Assembly: GCF_003991355.1 (NCBI RefSeq)
Contig: NZ_RCSU01000023.1
Span: forward strand, 1-64,000
Source of the DNA: Pseudoflavitalea rhizosphaerae
GTDB lineage: Bacteria > Bacteroidota > Bacteroidia > Chitinophagales > Chitinophagaceae
Length of the DNA: 64,000 nucleotides
Direction of reading: 5' to 3'
This document shows, one piece after another, positions 27,301 through 35,660 of this stretch. The number at the start of each line of letters is the position of its first letter. The first letter of the stretch is position 1. The notes under the pieces were generated by a model. The model made no database searches. It saw only the letters and a list, made by a program, of their open reading frames with translations, and was not told the origin of the DNA. Both the position numbers and the translations under genes were made by a program.

Positions 27301-27948
27301 TTATTTGATCAGGAACCTGTTGAAGCCCAGTGCAGCCAATTCTTCAAATGCCGCCCACACATCTTCCGGGATATCCTGGTGTATCTGGAAGCCCTTTTCA
27401 GGGTAGAGTTTGATCCGTTGGAGATCGCCTACCATGGAATTGATGAGCAGTTCCATGGGCAGTTCGGGTACGATGTACTGATCGAAGGATAGGTCCGGAG
27501 AAGTAACATAGAGTTCTTTTTCCGGCCAGTGTTTTTTGAATGTGGCGAAGCTGCGTCTTTCCATATATGGTTTCTGCACAACGATAAAACTTTTCACTTC
27601 GATCCCTTTCTCCTGCAGTAGTTTTTGTGTGAAGAGAATATTCTCTCCGGTATTGGTGCTTTTGTTCTCAATGAGGATAGCGTTTTCCGGGACGCCTTTG
27701 CTGATGGCTATTTCAGCAAATCGTTCTGCTTCGGATTGCGTCCAGATGGAAGCGGTGATCTTACCGAGTCCTCCCGAAAAAACGATCAGTGGTGCATATT
27801 CCAGGTGGAAGAGTTCTGCAGCCCGCTCCGCCACGCGGGTATCCTGGGTTCCGAGTGCGAGAATGCAGTCCGCTTTGGAAAGCGCTTGTCCCATCCGGTG
27901 ATAATCCCAGAGCTTACGGGCCAGCAAAACGATTTCCGGGGTGATCAT
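27301..27948 (-). CDS. YdcF family (DUF218) protein
   Basis: A 215-residue protein of the YdcF/SanA/ElyC superfamily, lacking any membrane anchor. Core motifs are ADCILALGTQDTRVAERAAEL near 26-46, the VFSGG loop (55-59), the conserved ENKSTNTGENI segment (94-104) and FIVVQKPYMERRS (120-132). YdcF of E. coli binds S-adenosylmethionine, but the activity of the family is not settled; membrane-bound relatives affect envelope synthesis. It lies 5 bases downstream of the S41 protease gene and is co-transcribed with it. Confidence 0.85.
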   Translation of the reverse strand: MITPEIVLLARKLWDYHRMGQALSKADCILALGTQDTRVAERAAELFHLEYAPLIVFSGGLGKITASIWTQSEAERFAEIAISKGVPENAILIENKSTNTGENILFTQKLLQEKGIEVKSFIVVQKPYMERRSFATFKKHWPEKELYVTSPDLSFDQYIVPELPMELLINSMVGDLQRIKLYPEKGFQIHQDIPEDVWAAFEELAALGFNRFLIK

Positions 27949-27953
27949 AACCG

Positions 27954-29543
27954 TTATTGTTTCAGGATCTCCTTTCCTTTCTTCACTTCATTATCGAAAT
28001 AATTGTTCACTTCATAATATCCCTCCATTCTCCAGATCTGCCTGGCCATCCAGGTCTGGATACGTTTGTTCAGTTCGTCTTTATCCCTTGCGGGGATATT
28101 TTGCAGGTTGATATTGTTCTTCGCTGCATAGTCTACCAGGCTGGCATAAGCGCCGTTTTCAGGATTGAACCCTTGTGCCAGCTCCAGCGGGGATTTGAAT
28201 TGTTTGAAATAATCCCTGTGCTGGATGAAATAAGTGAAGATGAACCTGCTGAAAGCTGGGGTGCTGAGCAGTTGAAAGGTTTCCCTTGACAATGAAGTTG
28301 TATCGTAGGGTACGAATACATCGGGTGTGATGCCACCGCCGCCGTACACGATCTTTCCTTTTTTCGTCTTGTATTGTTGTTGACCTTCATGTGTGGTGGC
28401 TGTATCACCATGGAGCATTTCCCCGTTCTCGAAGCGGTGGTCCAGCTCTTCGCGATAAGCAGCCCTGCCATTACTGTAGGGTTTTTGGATATTGCGACCA
28501 AGCGGAGTATAATAACGTGCAACGGTGAGGCGCAGGGCAGAACCATTGTTCAGCTCGTATTGTTCCTGCACCAGTCCTTTACCGAAAGAGCGGCGGCCTA
28601 CGATGGTGGCGCGGTCCCAGTCCTGCAATGCACCTGCCAGCACTTCACTGGCGGAAGCGGAGTTCTCATCGATCAAAACCACCAGTTCACCTTTCTCAAA
28701 AAGGCCCGGGCGTTTGCAACGGTATTCAGTTTTTTTGGAATGACTTCCCTGCGTATAAACGATGAGTTTATCATCGTCCAGGAATTCATCGGCCATATCG
28801 ATGGCTTCACCAAGGATGCCGCCGCCGTTATCGCGGAGATCGAGCATGAGTTTTTTCAATCCTTTTTTCTGGAGTTCTTCCATGGCGGCCATGAATTCTT
28901 CGTAAGTGGTGCCGGAGAATTTATTCACGTGTATATAACCGGTAGTGCTGTCGAGCATATAGGATGCATCAACGGAGTACAGGGGGATCATGCCACGGGT
29001 AACGGTGGTGGCCACCTGCTTTCCATCGCGCAGCAATGTGATATTCACTTTGGAGCCGGAAGGGCCGCGTAGGAGTTTGCGGATCTTGTCGCCATTGATG
29101 TCTTTGCCGGTAACTACAGAGTCGTCTACTTTGAGGAAGCGGTCGCCGGTTTTGATGCCTGCCTTATCGCTTGGTCCATCGGCCAGTACATTGCTGGCAT
29201 AAACGGTATCGCCGAGGATGAAGTATTCCACGCCGATGCCTTCGAAATTACCCTGGAGATCTTCATTCACTGCTGCGAGGCGGTTGGCCGGGATATAGAT
29301 GGAGTGCGGGTCCAGATGGCCGAGCATCGCCATTACGGCATCATCGCTCAGGGAGTCTGCACTAACTGAATCAACATAGCGCAGGTGGATCAGGTCCATC
29401 ACTTCCTGGATGGTTGAAGGGCGGGCGGATTCAAAGAGTCCGCGGGAGAAGGGAATATTCTTCCTGAGCCCGGATCCGATCCACATTCCAACGATCAGCA
29501 CAATCGAAAAGAGCAATGGGAGCCATACCTGTAATTTCTTCAT
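27954..29543 (-). CDS. S41 family C-terminal processing protease
   Basis: A 529-residue protease anchored by one N-terminal membrane segment (about 5-24) and acting in the periplasm. It has a PDZ domain (about 95-175, with FEGIGVEY and DGPSDKAGIKTGD) and a tail-specific protease domain with LDLRDNGGG (235-242), nucleophile S297 in ENSASASE and general base K322 in FGKG, 25 residues later as in Prc. Such proteases trim exported proteins from the C-terminus. First gene of an operon with ydcF and probably the lipoprotein gene; divergent from the murK-like gene. Confidence 0.9.
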   Translation of the reverse strand: MKKLQVWLPLLFSIVLIVGMWIGSGLRKNIPFSRGLFESARPSTIQEVMDLIHLRYVDSVSADSLSDDAVMAMLGHLDPHSIYIPANRLAAVNEDLQGNFEGIGVEYFILGDTVYASNVLADGPSDKAGIKTGDRFLKVDDSVVTGKDINGDKIRKLLRGPSGSKVNITLLRDGKQVATTVTRGMIPLYSVDASYMLDSTTGYIHVNKFSGTTYEEFMAAMEELQKKGLKKLMLDLRDNGGGILGEAIDMADEFLDDDKLIVYTQGSHSKKTEYRCKRPGLFEKGELVVLIDENSASASEVLAGALQDWDRATIVGRRSFGKGLVQEQYELNNGSALRLTVARYYTPLGRNIQKPYSNGRAAYREELDHRFENGEMLHGDTATTHEGQQQYKTKKGKIVYGGGGITPDVFVPYDTTSLSRETFQLLSTPAFSRFIFTYFIQHRDYFKQFKSPLELAQGFNPENGAYASLVDYAAKNNINLQNIPARDKDELNKRIQTWMARQIWRMEGYYEVNNYFDNEVKKGKEILKQ

Positions 29544-29684
29544 GCAAGGGTCACTTAAATATTAAATTTTCCAAATTTCGGGGCGAAGTTCATAATTAAT
29601 TCTCAATTCCGCGCTTTACCTTCGTTGAACGGTTGTTAAATGGTAGGAGCGATGGCTCCCGGGCCGAAGATTAAATGAAGTTTT

Positions 29685-30539
29685 ATGGCAATATTGATAG
29701 CAGATAGTGGATCTACCAAGGCGGAATGGGCCCTGGCTGGAAAAGGCAAAAAGACGAAAACGGTATTCACACAGGGTATCAGCCCTTATTTTCTGAATAC
29801 AGACCAGATCGAAGAAGTGGTCAGGAAGGAATTATTGCCCGGTTTCAAAAAAGCGGAACTGGAATCCATTACAGCAATCTACTATTACGGCACCGGTTGC
29901 AGCAATCCCGTGAACGCGAAGTCGGTGAAAACAGCTCTGACCCGCGTATTTAAAGGAGTGAAGCCCATTGAAGTGGACCACGACCTGATGGGCATTGCAC
30001 GCGCATCCTGCCAGAACGAGAAAGGCATCGCCTGCATCCTGGGAACGGGCAGCAATACCTGCTATTACAATGGCAAAAAGATCGTGAAAATAAGCCCGGG
30101 CCTGGGTTACGCCCTGGGCGACGAAGGCAGTGGCGCCTATCTCGGCAAGAAAGTGATCCAATATTATCTCTATGGCACTTTCGATGAAGACCTGAAATAC
30201 CGGTTCGAACAAAAATACAATACCTCCGCCCCGGAGATCCTCGATAACGTGTACAAAAAGCCTTTCCCCAACAGGTACCTGGCTTCCTTTTCCATGTTCC
30301 TTTCAGAGAACCGCGACCATTACATGATCGAGAATATCATCGAAGACGGACTCAATGATTTCTTTTTTACCCATCTCTGCAAACTGGGAGAAAGCTGGAA
30401 GATGCCGATCCACTTTGTAGGCAGCGTGGGTTTTGCTTTCAAAGACGTGTTGGAGCAACTTTGTCATGCTTACGAATTTGAGCTGGGAAAGGTGCTGAAG
30501 ACACCGATGGCAGGCCTTATCAAGTACCATATCGGATAA
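29685..30539 (+). CDS. MurNAc/GlcNAc kinase (MurK-like, BadF/BcrD ATPase fold)
   Basis: A 284-residue sugar kinase of the ASKHA fold: ADSGSTKAEWAL (phosphate 1 loop, 6-17), ACILGTGSNTCYYNG (phosphate 2, about 115-129) and GLGYALGDEGSGAYLG (about 139-154). Neighbouring murQ, 43 bases downstream on the same strand, points to phosphorylation of MurNAc (and perhaps GlcNAc) released from the cell wall, as described for the MurK-MurQ pair of Tannerella forsythia. No MurT-type transporter gene is adjacent. Cytoplasmic. Substrate choice is inferred from the neighbour. Confidence 0.82.
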   Translation: MAILIADSGSTKAEWALAGKGKKTKTVFTQGISPYFLNTDQIEEVVRKELLPGFKKAELESITAIYYYGTGCSNPVNAKSVKTALTRVFKGVKPIEVDHDLMGIARASCQNEKGIACILGTGSNTCYYNGKKIVKISPGLGYALGDEGSGAYLGKKVIQYYLYGTFDEDLKYRFEQKYNTSAPEILDNVYKKPFPNRYLASFSMFLSENRDHYMIENIIEDGLNDFFFTHLCKLGESWKMPIHFVGSVGFAFKDVLEQLCHAYEFELGKVLKTPMAGLIKYHIG

Positions 30540-30582
30540 TTTTTTAAGAACCGGCCCGTTTTTAGAAAAGAAACCTTCAATC

Positions 30583-31401
30583 ATGTCAGCGGCTTTCAAT
30601 AAGGTCACGGAGCAATCAGGGCCGTACAGGCACCTGGAAAAAATGAGCATCCGTGATTTGCTCACCAACATCAATTCAGAAGACCAGCAGGTTCCGCTGG
30701 TTGTGGCCAAGGCCATTCCCCAGATTGAGCAGCTGGTGACCAGCATAAGTGATAAAATGCTGGCCGGTGGCCGTCTTTTTTATATTGGCGCCGGCACCAG
30801 CGGCAGGCTCGGTGTATTGGATGCCAGCGAGATCCCGCCCACATATGGCCTCCCGCAGGGCCTGGTGGTTGGCATCATCGCCGGCGGACAGGAAGCGATC
30901 CAGAAACCGATCGAACATGCAGAAGACAGTTGGGAACAGGGATGGCTCGACCTGGAAAAACACCAGGTCAGTGATAAAGATGTAGTGGTGGGCATTGCAG
31001 CCAGCGGCACTACACCTTATGTGATCGGTGCGTTGAATGAAGCGCGAAAGCGTGGAATCATCACCGGTTGTATCACCAATAATGCAGGCACGCCACTGGC
31101 CGCAGCTGCGGAGTATCCCATTGAAGTAGTGGTAGGTCCCGAATTCGTTACCGGTAGCACCCGCATGAAGAGCGGCACTGCACAGAAACTCGTTCTCAAT
31201 ATGATCTCCACTTCCGTGATGATCCAGATCGGAAGAGTGGAAGACAATAAAATGGTGAACATGCAACTCACCAATGCCAAACTGGTGGACCGTGGCACCA
31301 AAATGTTGATGGAACAGGCGGGCATCACTGATTATGAGCAGGCAAAACAATTGCTGCTAAAATATGGCAGTGTAAAGAAAGCCATGGATTCCCTGCAATA
31401 A
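30583..31401 (+). CDS. N-acetylmuramic acid 6-phosphate etherase
   Basis: A 272-residue SIS-domain enzyme that removes the lactyl ether from MurNAc-6-phosphate to give GlcNAc-6-phosphate. Signature segments are FYIGAGTSGRLGVLDASEIPPT (glutamate of the DASE motif catalytic), GIAASGTTPYV, and GPEFVTGSTRMKSGTAQKL near 180-200. It is slightly shorter at the C-terminus than the E. coli enzyme (298). Second gene of a two-gene peptidoglycan recycling operon. A REP-like repeat starts 15 bases after the stop codon. Confidence 0.95.
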   Translation: MSAAFNKVTEQSGPYRHLEKMSIRDLLTNINSEDQQVPLVVAKAIPQIEQLVTSISDKMLAGGRLFYIGAGTSGRLGVLDASEIPPTYGLPQGLVVGIIAGGQEAIQKPIEHAEDSWEQGWLDLEKHQVSDKDVVVGIAASGTTPYVIGALNEARKRGIITGCITNNAGTPLAAAAEYPIEVVVGPEFVTGSTRMKSGTAQKLVLNMISTSVMIQIGRVEDNKMVNMQLTNAKLVDRGTKMLMEQAGITDYEQAKQLLLKYGSVKKAMDSLQ

Positions 31402-31416
31402 ATACTTACGACTGCT

Positions 31417-31472
31417 GGCAGTCGCTCGCCTCCCGGCGAGTGACCTGTATTCCGTCGCCTCCGGCGACACTC
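31417..31472. repeat. REP-like palindromic repeat, copy d
   Basis: The module gcagtcgctcgcctcccggc followed by gagtgac, then a gtcgcctccggcgac palindrome. It follows the murQ stop codon by 15 bases; no other terminator is seen there. Confidence 0.8.
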
Positions 31473-31499
31473 ACCGCATTCCATTTTTTTTCACAAAAA

Positions 31500-31507
31500 T
31501 ATATTTG
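31500..31507 (+). promoter_or_regulatory. TAnnTTTG -7 box
   Basis: TATATTTG, 37 bases before the ATG at 31545. It supports the shorter start of the downstream gene, because a longer in-frame start would run through this box and repeat d. Confidence 0.55.
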
Positions 31508-31544
31508 GAAAGGGCGCCCGCATGACCGTAAATTGTATACAGTT

Positions 31545-32108
31545 ATGCATGATATAGAACCATTTTACAATTGGCGTCACATCTATACAAGTGAGCAGGA
31601 TGAACGGTCTCCGTTCTACGGTCGCGTATATTCGGAGTTTGAATTCACTCAAACTATTTACAATTATTATATCCATCCGCAATGGGATGATTTTGGAAGC
31701 CGCACCATGTACCTCAAAGTGCTGATGGCAGATTATGAAGAACACTATGCTGTGATAGAACTGATAGGAGAGTGGAACGATGCCATCGAGAACGATATCA
31801 TGGAGCTCAAACGCGAAGTGGCTGATCCATTGATCTATGAAGGCATCAACAAATTCATTCTCATTGCAGAGAATGTTCTCAACTTCCATAGCTCCGATAA
31901 AGAATACTATGAGGAATGGTTTGATGAAGTAACCGATGAGAACGGTTGGGTAGTGATCCTCAATATGCCCGAACAAACACAGTACGATTTCAAAAGGGCC
32001 AAGCTACATCGCTTCTTTGAATTAATGGAGCTTGATAACTGGCGAACCTATAAACCATTCCATCTTTTCAAAAAAATTGATGAGCAGATGCAGAAGCGCC
32101 TTGAGTAA
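31545..32108 (+). CDS. Conserved-type cytoplasmic protein, function unknown
   Basis: A 187-residue acidic, aromatic-rich protein with no signal peptide or membrane segment. Recognisable features are only compositional: many Tyr/Trp/Asp (FYNWRHIYTSEQDERSPF near the start, DKEYYEEWFDE near 125). I cannot assign a family with confidence. The ATG at 31545 is chosen because upstream in-frame sequence belongs to repeat d and a -7 box. Single gene between murQ and the aromatic cluster; repeat e starts 10 bases after its stop. Confidence 0.65.
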   Translation: MHDIEPFYNWRHIYTSEQDERSPFYGRVYSEFEFTQTIYNYYIHPQWDDFGSRTMYLKVLMADYEEHYAVIELIGEWNDAIENDIMELKREVADPLIYEGINKFILIAENVLNFHSSDKEYYEEWFDEVTDENGWVVILNMPEQTQYDFKRAKLHRFFELMELDNWRTYKPFHLFKKIDEQMQKRLE

Positions 32109-32118
32109 TCAGGGTGTG

Positions 32119-32198
32119 GCCAGTCGCTCGCCTCTGGCGAGTGACTTATAATTGTTCGCCTCCGGCGAACACCGCGTCGCCGGAGGCGAGCGACTGGC
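32119..32198. repeat. REP-like palindromic repeat, copy e
   Basis: A composite palindrome with outer arms gccagtcgctcgcctctggc and the inverse ending in gagcgactggc, enclosing a gttcgcctccggcgaac hairpin and part of a gtcgcc hairpin. It is 10 bases after the stop of the preceding gene. Confidence 0.85.
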
Positions 32199-32293
32199 TT
32201 CACCCCGCTCCAGTAGCGGAATTCAGCAGTTTATAGGTAAGTAACAACGAACACTTGTTCACCATAAATCTTTCTATTTCTCCAAAAATTTAT

Positions 32294-32323
32294 TTTGCAT
32301 TTCAGGTTTTGTGATTACTTTTG
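32294..32323 (+). promoter_or_regulatory. Promoter of the aromatic leader and pheA operon
   Basis: A -33-like TTTG (32294-32297) and a full -7 match TACTTTTG (32316-32323) are 18 bases apart. Transcription would start within a few bases of the leader ATG at 32329, so the leader peptide may be read from a leaderless or nearly leaderless mRNA. Confidence 0.65.
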
Positions 32324-32328
32324 ATTCA

Positions 32329-32418
32329 ATGAACATCAACAAGGCATACGGTTTCTTTTATTTTAGCTTTTACTATTTTAGTACGAGGCCGGGAATGCTT
32401 TTGTTGAAAACAAATTAG
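32329..32418 (+). CDS. Phe/Tyr-rich leader peptide of an attenuator
   Basis: A 29-residue ORF (ATG 32329, TAG 32416) whose residues 7-17 read YGFFYFSFYYF: five Phe and four Tyr in eleven positions. It stands directly downstream of a full promoter and before a terminator and pheA. This is the layout of phe/tyr attenuators: ribosomes stall on the aromatic codons when charged tRNA-Phe or tRNA-Tyr is scarce. The segment 32387-32394 (ggccggga), right after these codons, is complementary to 32444-32451 in the 5' arm of the terminator and could form an antiterminator. The peptide itself probably has no other role. Confidence 0.85.
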   Translation: MNINKAYGFFYFSFYYFSTRPGMLLLKTN

Positions 32419-32473
32419 GAGATAAAAAAATCAACATAAGAAGTCCCGGCCAAAAGCCGGGACTTTTGTTTTT
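32387..32473 (+). promoter_or_regulatory. Transcription attenuator before pheA
   Basis: The terminator is a 10-bp perfect stem aagtcccggc (32441-32450) / gccgggactt (32456-32465) with a T-rich tail to 32473. The competing antiterminator pairs ggccggga (32387-32394) with tcccggcc (32444-32451), eight perfect pairs. Which structure forms should depend on ribosome progress along the upstream leader peptide. ATG of pheA is 26 bases further on. Confidence 0.82.
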
Positions 32474-32498
32474 ACTAATCGTTTCAGATCAGTCCATT

Positions 32499-33332
32499 AT
32501 GTCAACAAAAGTCTCGATACAAGGATACGAAGGCAGTTTCCACCAGGTGGCCGCCCAGCAATACTTCGGAAAGGATGTGGAAGTGATACCCTGCGCAACC
32601 TTCCGCGAAGTAGTAAAGATCGCAGGTAATAAAAAGGAATCCGATGGAGGCTTAATGGCCATCGAAAATTCCATCGCCGGCAGTATCCTCCCCAACTACA
32701 GCTTATTACAGAAAAGCAATCTCCGTGTGGTAGGAGAAGTTTACCTTCCCATCAAACAACATCTACTTGTCAATCCCGGAGTACAACTGGAAGATATACG
32801 CGAAGTTCACAGTCATCATATGGCCATCCAGCAATGCCTGGAATACCTGGACAAATACGACTGGAAGCTGGTGGAAACAGAAGACACCGCGCTCAGCGCC
32901 AAAAAACTCCATCAGCATAAAAGCAAACATATTGCGGCCATCGCCAGCAAACTGGCGGCCGACCTTTTTGAACTGAATGTGATAGCTCCCAATATCCACA
33001 CCATGAAAAGCAATTACACGCGTTTCCTGGTGATCCAACGGGAAGATATAGCCGAAACTGTAGCAGACGCCAATAAAGCATCGGTGAACTTCAATACAGA
33101 CCATAGCAGGGGAAGCCTGGCCCGCGTGCTCACCCGCATCGCAGATGGCGGCATCAACCTCAGCAAACTGCAGAGTTTCCCTATTCCGGGAAGCGACTGG
33201 CAGTACAGCTTTCATGCAGACATGGAATTCGATACCCTTGACCAGTTCGAAACCGTGATCGGCCAGATCAAACCCATCACCACCGAACTCAAAATATACG
33301 GTGTTTACAAAAAAGGCAAAGCGATCGTATGA
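32499..33332 (+). CDS. Prephenate dehydratase
   Basis: A 277-residue monofunctional prephenate dehydratase with a C-terminal ACT domain; it makes phenylpyruvate for phenylalanine. The catalytic region (about 1-180) has YEGSFHQVAA, the IENSIAGSI loop and SNYTRFLVI. The ACT domain (about 195-275: GSLARVLTRIADGGINLSKL, near 195-214) probably binds Phe for feedback inhibition. There is no chorismate mutase domain; that activity is fused to DAHP synthase at 37432. ATG 32499 is used; an upstream in-frame start would lie in the terminator. First structural gene of the operon; overlaps the next by 4 bases. Confidence 0.92.
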   Translation: MSTKVSIQGYEGSFHQVAAQQYFGKDVEVIPCATFREVVKIAGNKKESDGGLMAIENSIAGSILPNYSLLQKSNLRVVGEVYLPIKQHLLVNPGVQLEDIREVHSHHMAIQQCLEYLDKYDWKLVETEDTALSAKKLHQHKSKHIAAIASKLAADLFELNVIAPNIHTMKSNYTRFLVIQREDIAETVADANKASVNFNTDHSRGSLARVLTRIADGGINLSKLQSFPIPGSDWQYSFHADMEFDTLDQFETVIGQIKPITTELKIYGVYKKGKAIV

Positions 33333-34528
33333 TAACTACATCGAAAAGATTAGAAGGAATTGGTGAATACTATTTCTCTCAAAAGCTGAGGGAAATAGAT
33401 GGCCTCAATCAACAAGGTAAACAGATCATCAACCTCGGCATCGGTTCTCCCGATCTGCCGCCGCATCCGGACGTGATCAAAACCCTGCAGCAGGAAAGCG
33501 CCAAACCCAATGTGCATGCTTATCAATCTTACAAAGGATCTCCTGTGCTGCGTAAGGCAGTGGCAGACTGGTATGCAACCTGGTACAAAGTATCGCTGAA
33601 TCCTGATACGGAGATCCTGCCGCTGATCGGTAGCAAGGAAGGCATCATGCATATCTGCATGACCTACCTCGATGCTGGTGATATGGCCCTCATTCCCAAT
33701 CCCGGTTATCCTACCTACAGCAGCGCCGTGAAACTCGCAGGCGGAACCACTGTTCCCTATGAGCTAACGGAAGCCAACAACTGGTTCCCGGACCTGGAGC
33801 AATTGGGAAAAGAAGTAACTGCGCTTAACCAACAGGGTAAGGGTACAGTGAAACTGATGTGGGTGAACTACCCGCAGATGCCGACCGGTAAATTGCCTGA
33901 AGCATCGCTTTTCAAGCAGCTGGTGGCTTTTGGAAAACAACATAATATTCTGATCTGTCATGATAATCCATATAGCTTCATATTGAATGATGAACCAACC
34001 AGCTTGCTCAGTGTGGAAGGTGCGAAGGATTGCGTAGTGGAGCTGAACAGTCTCAGCAAAAGCCAGAACATGGCCGGCTGGAGAGTTGGCACACTTTGCG
34101 GCGCCAAAGAACGCATCGATGAAGTGCTTCGTTTCAAAAGCAATATGGACAGTGGCATGTTCCTGCCTCTGCAACTGGCCGCTGCTACTGCGCTTGGTCT
34201 TTCGAAAGAATGGTATGATCAGGTGAACAGCATCTACCGCGCGCGCCGCAAGAAAGTGTTCGAGCTGCTTACGCTACTGAATTGTGTATATGATGAAAGC
34301 CAGGCAGGCATGTTCGTGTGGGCGAAGATCCCGGCGGGATCCAGGGATGGCTTTGCACTCAGCGATGAAGTGTTGTACAATGCCAATGTATTCATCACAC
34401 CCGGCGGCATCTTCGGCAATGCCGGCAATCCATATGTGCGTGTAAGCCTCTGCAGCAGTGAAGAGAAACTGCAGCAGAGCATCGAACGCGTACAGCATTT
34501 TTTAACAACAGCAAAAGTTACGGCATAG
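33329..34528 (+). CDS. Aminotransferase class I/II, probably aromatic
   Basis: A 399-residue fold-type I PLP aminotransferase. The PLP lysine is K244 in NSLSKSQNMAGWRVG, N-terminal LGIGSPDLPPHPDV and the NPGYPTYSS segment (124-132) are typical, and the C-terminal Arg is in YVRVSLCS. By sequence it resembles LL-diaminopimelate/aspartate-type aminotransferases. Position between prephenate dehydratase and prephenate dehydrogenase, with 4-base overlap to the first and one base to the next, suggests it transaminates phenylpyruvate and 4-hydroxyphenylpyruvate, the final step to Phe and Tyr. Other substrates are possible. Confidence 0.85.
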   Translation: MITTSKRLEGIGEYYFSQKLREIDGLNQQGKQIINLGIGSPDLPPHPDVIKTLQQESAKPNVHAYQSYKGSPVLRKAVADWYATWYKVSLNPDTEILPLIGSKEGIMHICMTYLDAGDMALIPNPGYPTYSSAVKLAGGTTVPYELTEANNWFPDLEQLGKEVTALNQQGKGTVKLMWVNYPQMPTGKLPEASLFKQLVAFGKQHNILICHDNPYSFILNDEPTSLLSVEGAKDCVVELNSLSKSQNMAGWRVGTLCGAKERIDEVLRFKSNMDSGMFLPLQLAAATALGLSKEWYDQVNSIYRARRKKVFELLTLLNCVYDESQAGMFVWAKIPAGSRDGFALSDEVLYNANVFITPGGIFGNAGNPYVRVSLCSSEEKLQQSIERVQHFLTTAKVTA

Positions 34529-34529
34529 C

Positions 34530-35378
34530 ATGTTCAATGCAGTTACCATAGTAGGTGTGGGCCTGATCGGCGGATCCTTCAGCCTGGCTTTGAAGAACCT
34601 CGGCCTCACCAAAAAAGTGATCGGCGTCAGCCGTACCAAATCCAGTGCAGACAAAGCAATTGAACTCGGACTGATAGATGAGGCCATGAGTCTCGAAGAC
34701 GCCGTCCGCGCCAGCGATCTCATTTACGTTGCCATCCCCGTAGATACCACCATCCCTGTGATGAATCAGATCATGGACCTGGTGACCGATCAACAAATAG
34801 TGGTGGATGCAGGCTCAACCAAATCTGTACTCTGTGCATCACTGGCGGATCATCCGATGCGTCATCGCTTCGTGGCCACACACCCGATGTGGGGTACAGA
34901 GTACAGCGGTCCGGAAGCTGCGGTGCAGGACGCATTCACCGGAAGGACCTGTGTGATCTGTGAAAAAGAGAAAAGCGATCCCGTGATCGTGGATATCATC
35001 GAGAACGTGTACCGTCAGCTGGGCATGCGACTGAGTTATATGGATGCTGACAGTCATGATATGCATGCGGCCTACGTGAGCCATATCTCGCATATCACAT
35101 CTTTCGCCCTGGCCAATACAGTGTTGGAAAAAGAGAAGGAGGAAGATGCCATCTTTGAACTGGCCGGTGGTGGTTTCGAAAGTACTGTGAGACTGGCCAA
35201 GAGTAATCCCGCCATGTGGGTGCCGATCTTCATGCAGAACAAGGAGCATGTGCTGGATGTGCTGAACGAACATATCAGCCAGCTCCGGAAATTCAAATCC
35301 TGCCTGGAAAAGGAGAACTTCGAGTACCTGCAGGAACTGATCGAGCAGGCCAATAAAATCAGGAGGATCATCAAATGA
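34530..35378 (+). CDS. Prephenate dehydrogenase
   Basis: A 282-residue NAD-dependent prephenate dehydrogenase that makes 4-hydroxyphenylpyruvate for tyrosine. The Rossmann motif GVGLIGGS is at 10-17; the substrate region includes DAGSTKS and THPMWGTEYSGPEAA (about 109-123), with the catalytic His in the first of these two segments' conserved THPM. The helical dimer domain spans about 160-280 (DMHAAYVSHISH). No ACT domain is present. Third gene of the attenuator-controlled operon; its stop overlaps the start of the small membrane protein gene (ATGA). Confidence 0.9.
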   Translation: MFNAVTIVGVGLIGGSFSLALKNLGLTKKVIGVSRTKSSADKAIELGLIDEAMSLEDAVRASDLIYVAIPVDTTIPVMNQIMDLVTDQQIVVDAGSTKSVLCASLADHPMRHRFVATHPMWGTEYSGPEAAVQDAFTGRTCVICEKEKSDPVIVDIIENVYRQLGMRLSYMDADSHDMHAAYVSHISHITSFALANTVLEKEKEEDAIFELAGGGFESTVRLAKSNPAMWVPIFMQNKEHVLDVLNEHISQLRKFKSCLEKENFEYLQELIEQANKIRRIIK

Positions 35379-35581
35379 ACTGGAATTTCGATACCCTGTT
35401 CTTTGCCGGGTTCGGCATTATCTGCCTCTACCTGGCAATTACAAGATCAAAATGGTTATTCTGGGGATCGGCAAAGTCTGAGAGGATGGAGCTGGCCCTG
35501 GGGAAAAACTATAAGCTGTGGGTGAATCTCGCAGCAGGGCTCTTATGCCTGGGCATTGCTGCGTTCTTTTTGCTGCGCTAG
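35375..35581 (+). CDS. Small two-helix membrane protein
   Basis: A 68-residue protein with two membrane segments (about 6-22 and 47-66) joined by a basic/polar loop (SAKSERMELALGKNYK). Its ATG overlaps the tyrA stop codon, so it is translated with the aromatic operon. No family function is known to me. It is the last gene before the -7 box of the helicase gene. Confidence 0.7.
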   Translation: MNWNFDTLFFAGFGIICLYLAITRSKWLFWGSAKSERMELALGKNYKLWVNLAAGLLCLGIAAFFLLR

Positions 35582-35635
35582 CATTGCTTTTCAGCTCTTT
35601 GGAAGGATAATTTAGGCCATCGCCGCCGTATGCAG

Positions 35636-35643
35636 TACCTTTG
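35636..35643 (+). promoter_or_regulatory. TAnnTTTG -7 box for the helicase gene
   Basis: TACCTTTG, 17 bases before the ATG at 35661. It gives the helicase and perhaps the distal aro genes a promoter independent of the pheA attenuator. Confidence 0.6.
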
Positions 35644-35660
35644 CGCAAATTTTTTACTTT

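Noticed and set aside
31440-31544. N-terminal extension of the 31545-32108 gene
   Set aside because: The extension runs through REP-like copy d and a -7 box; the ATG at 31545 is better placed.
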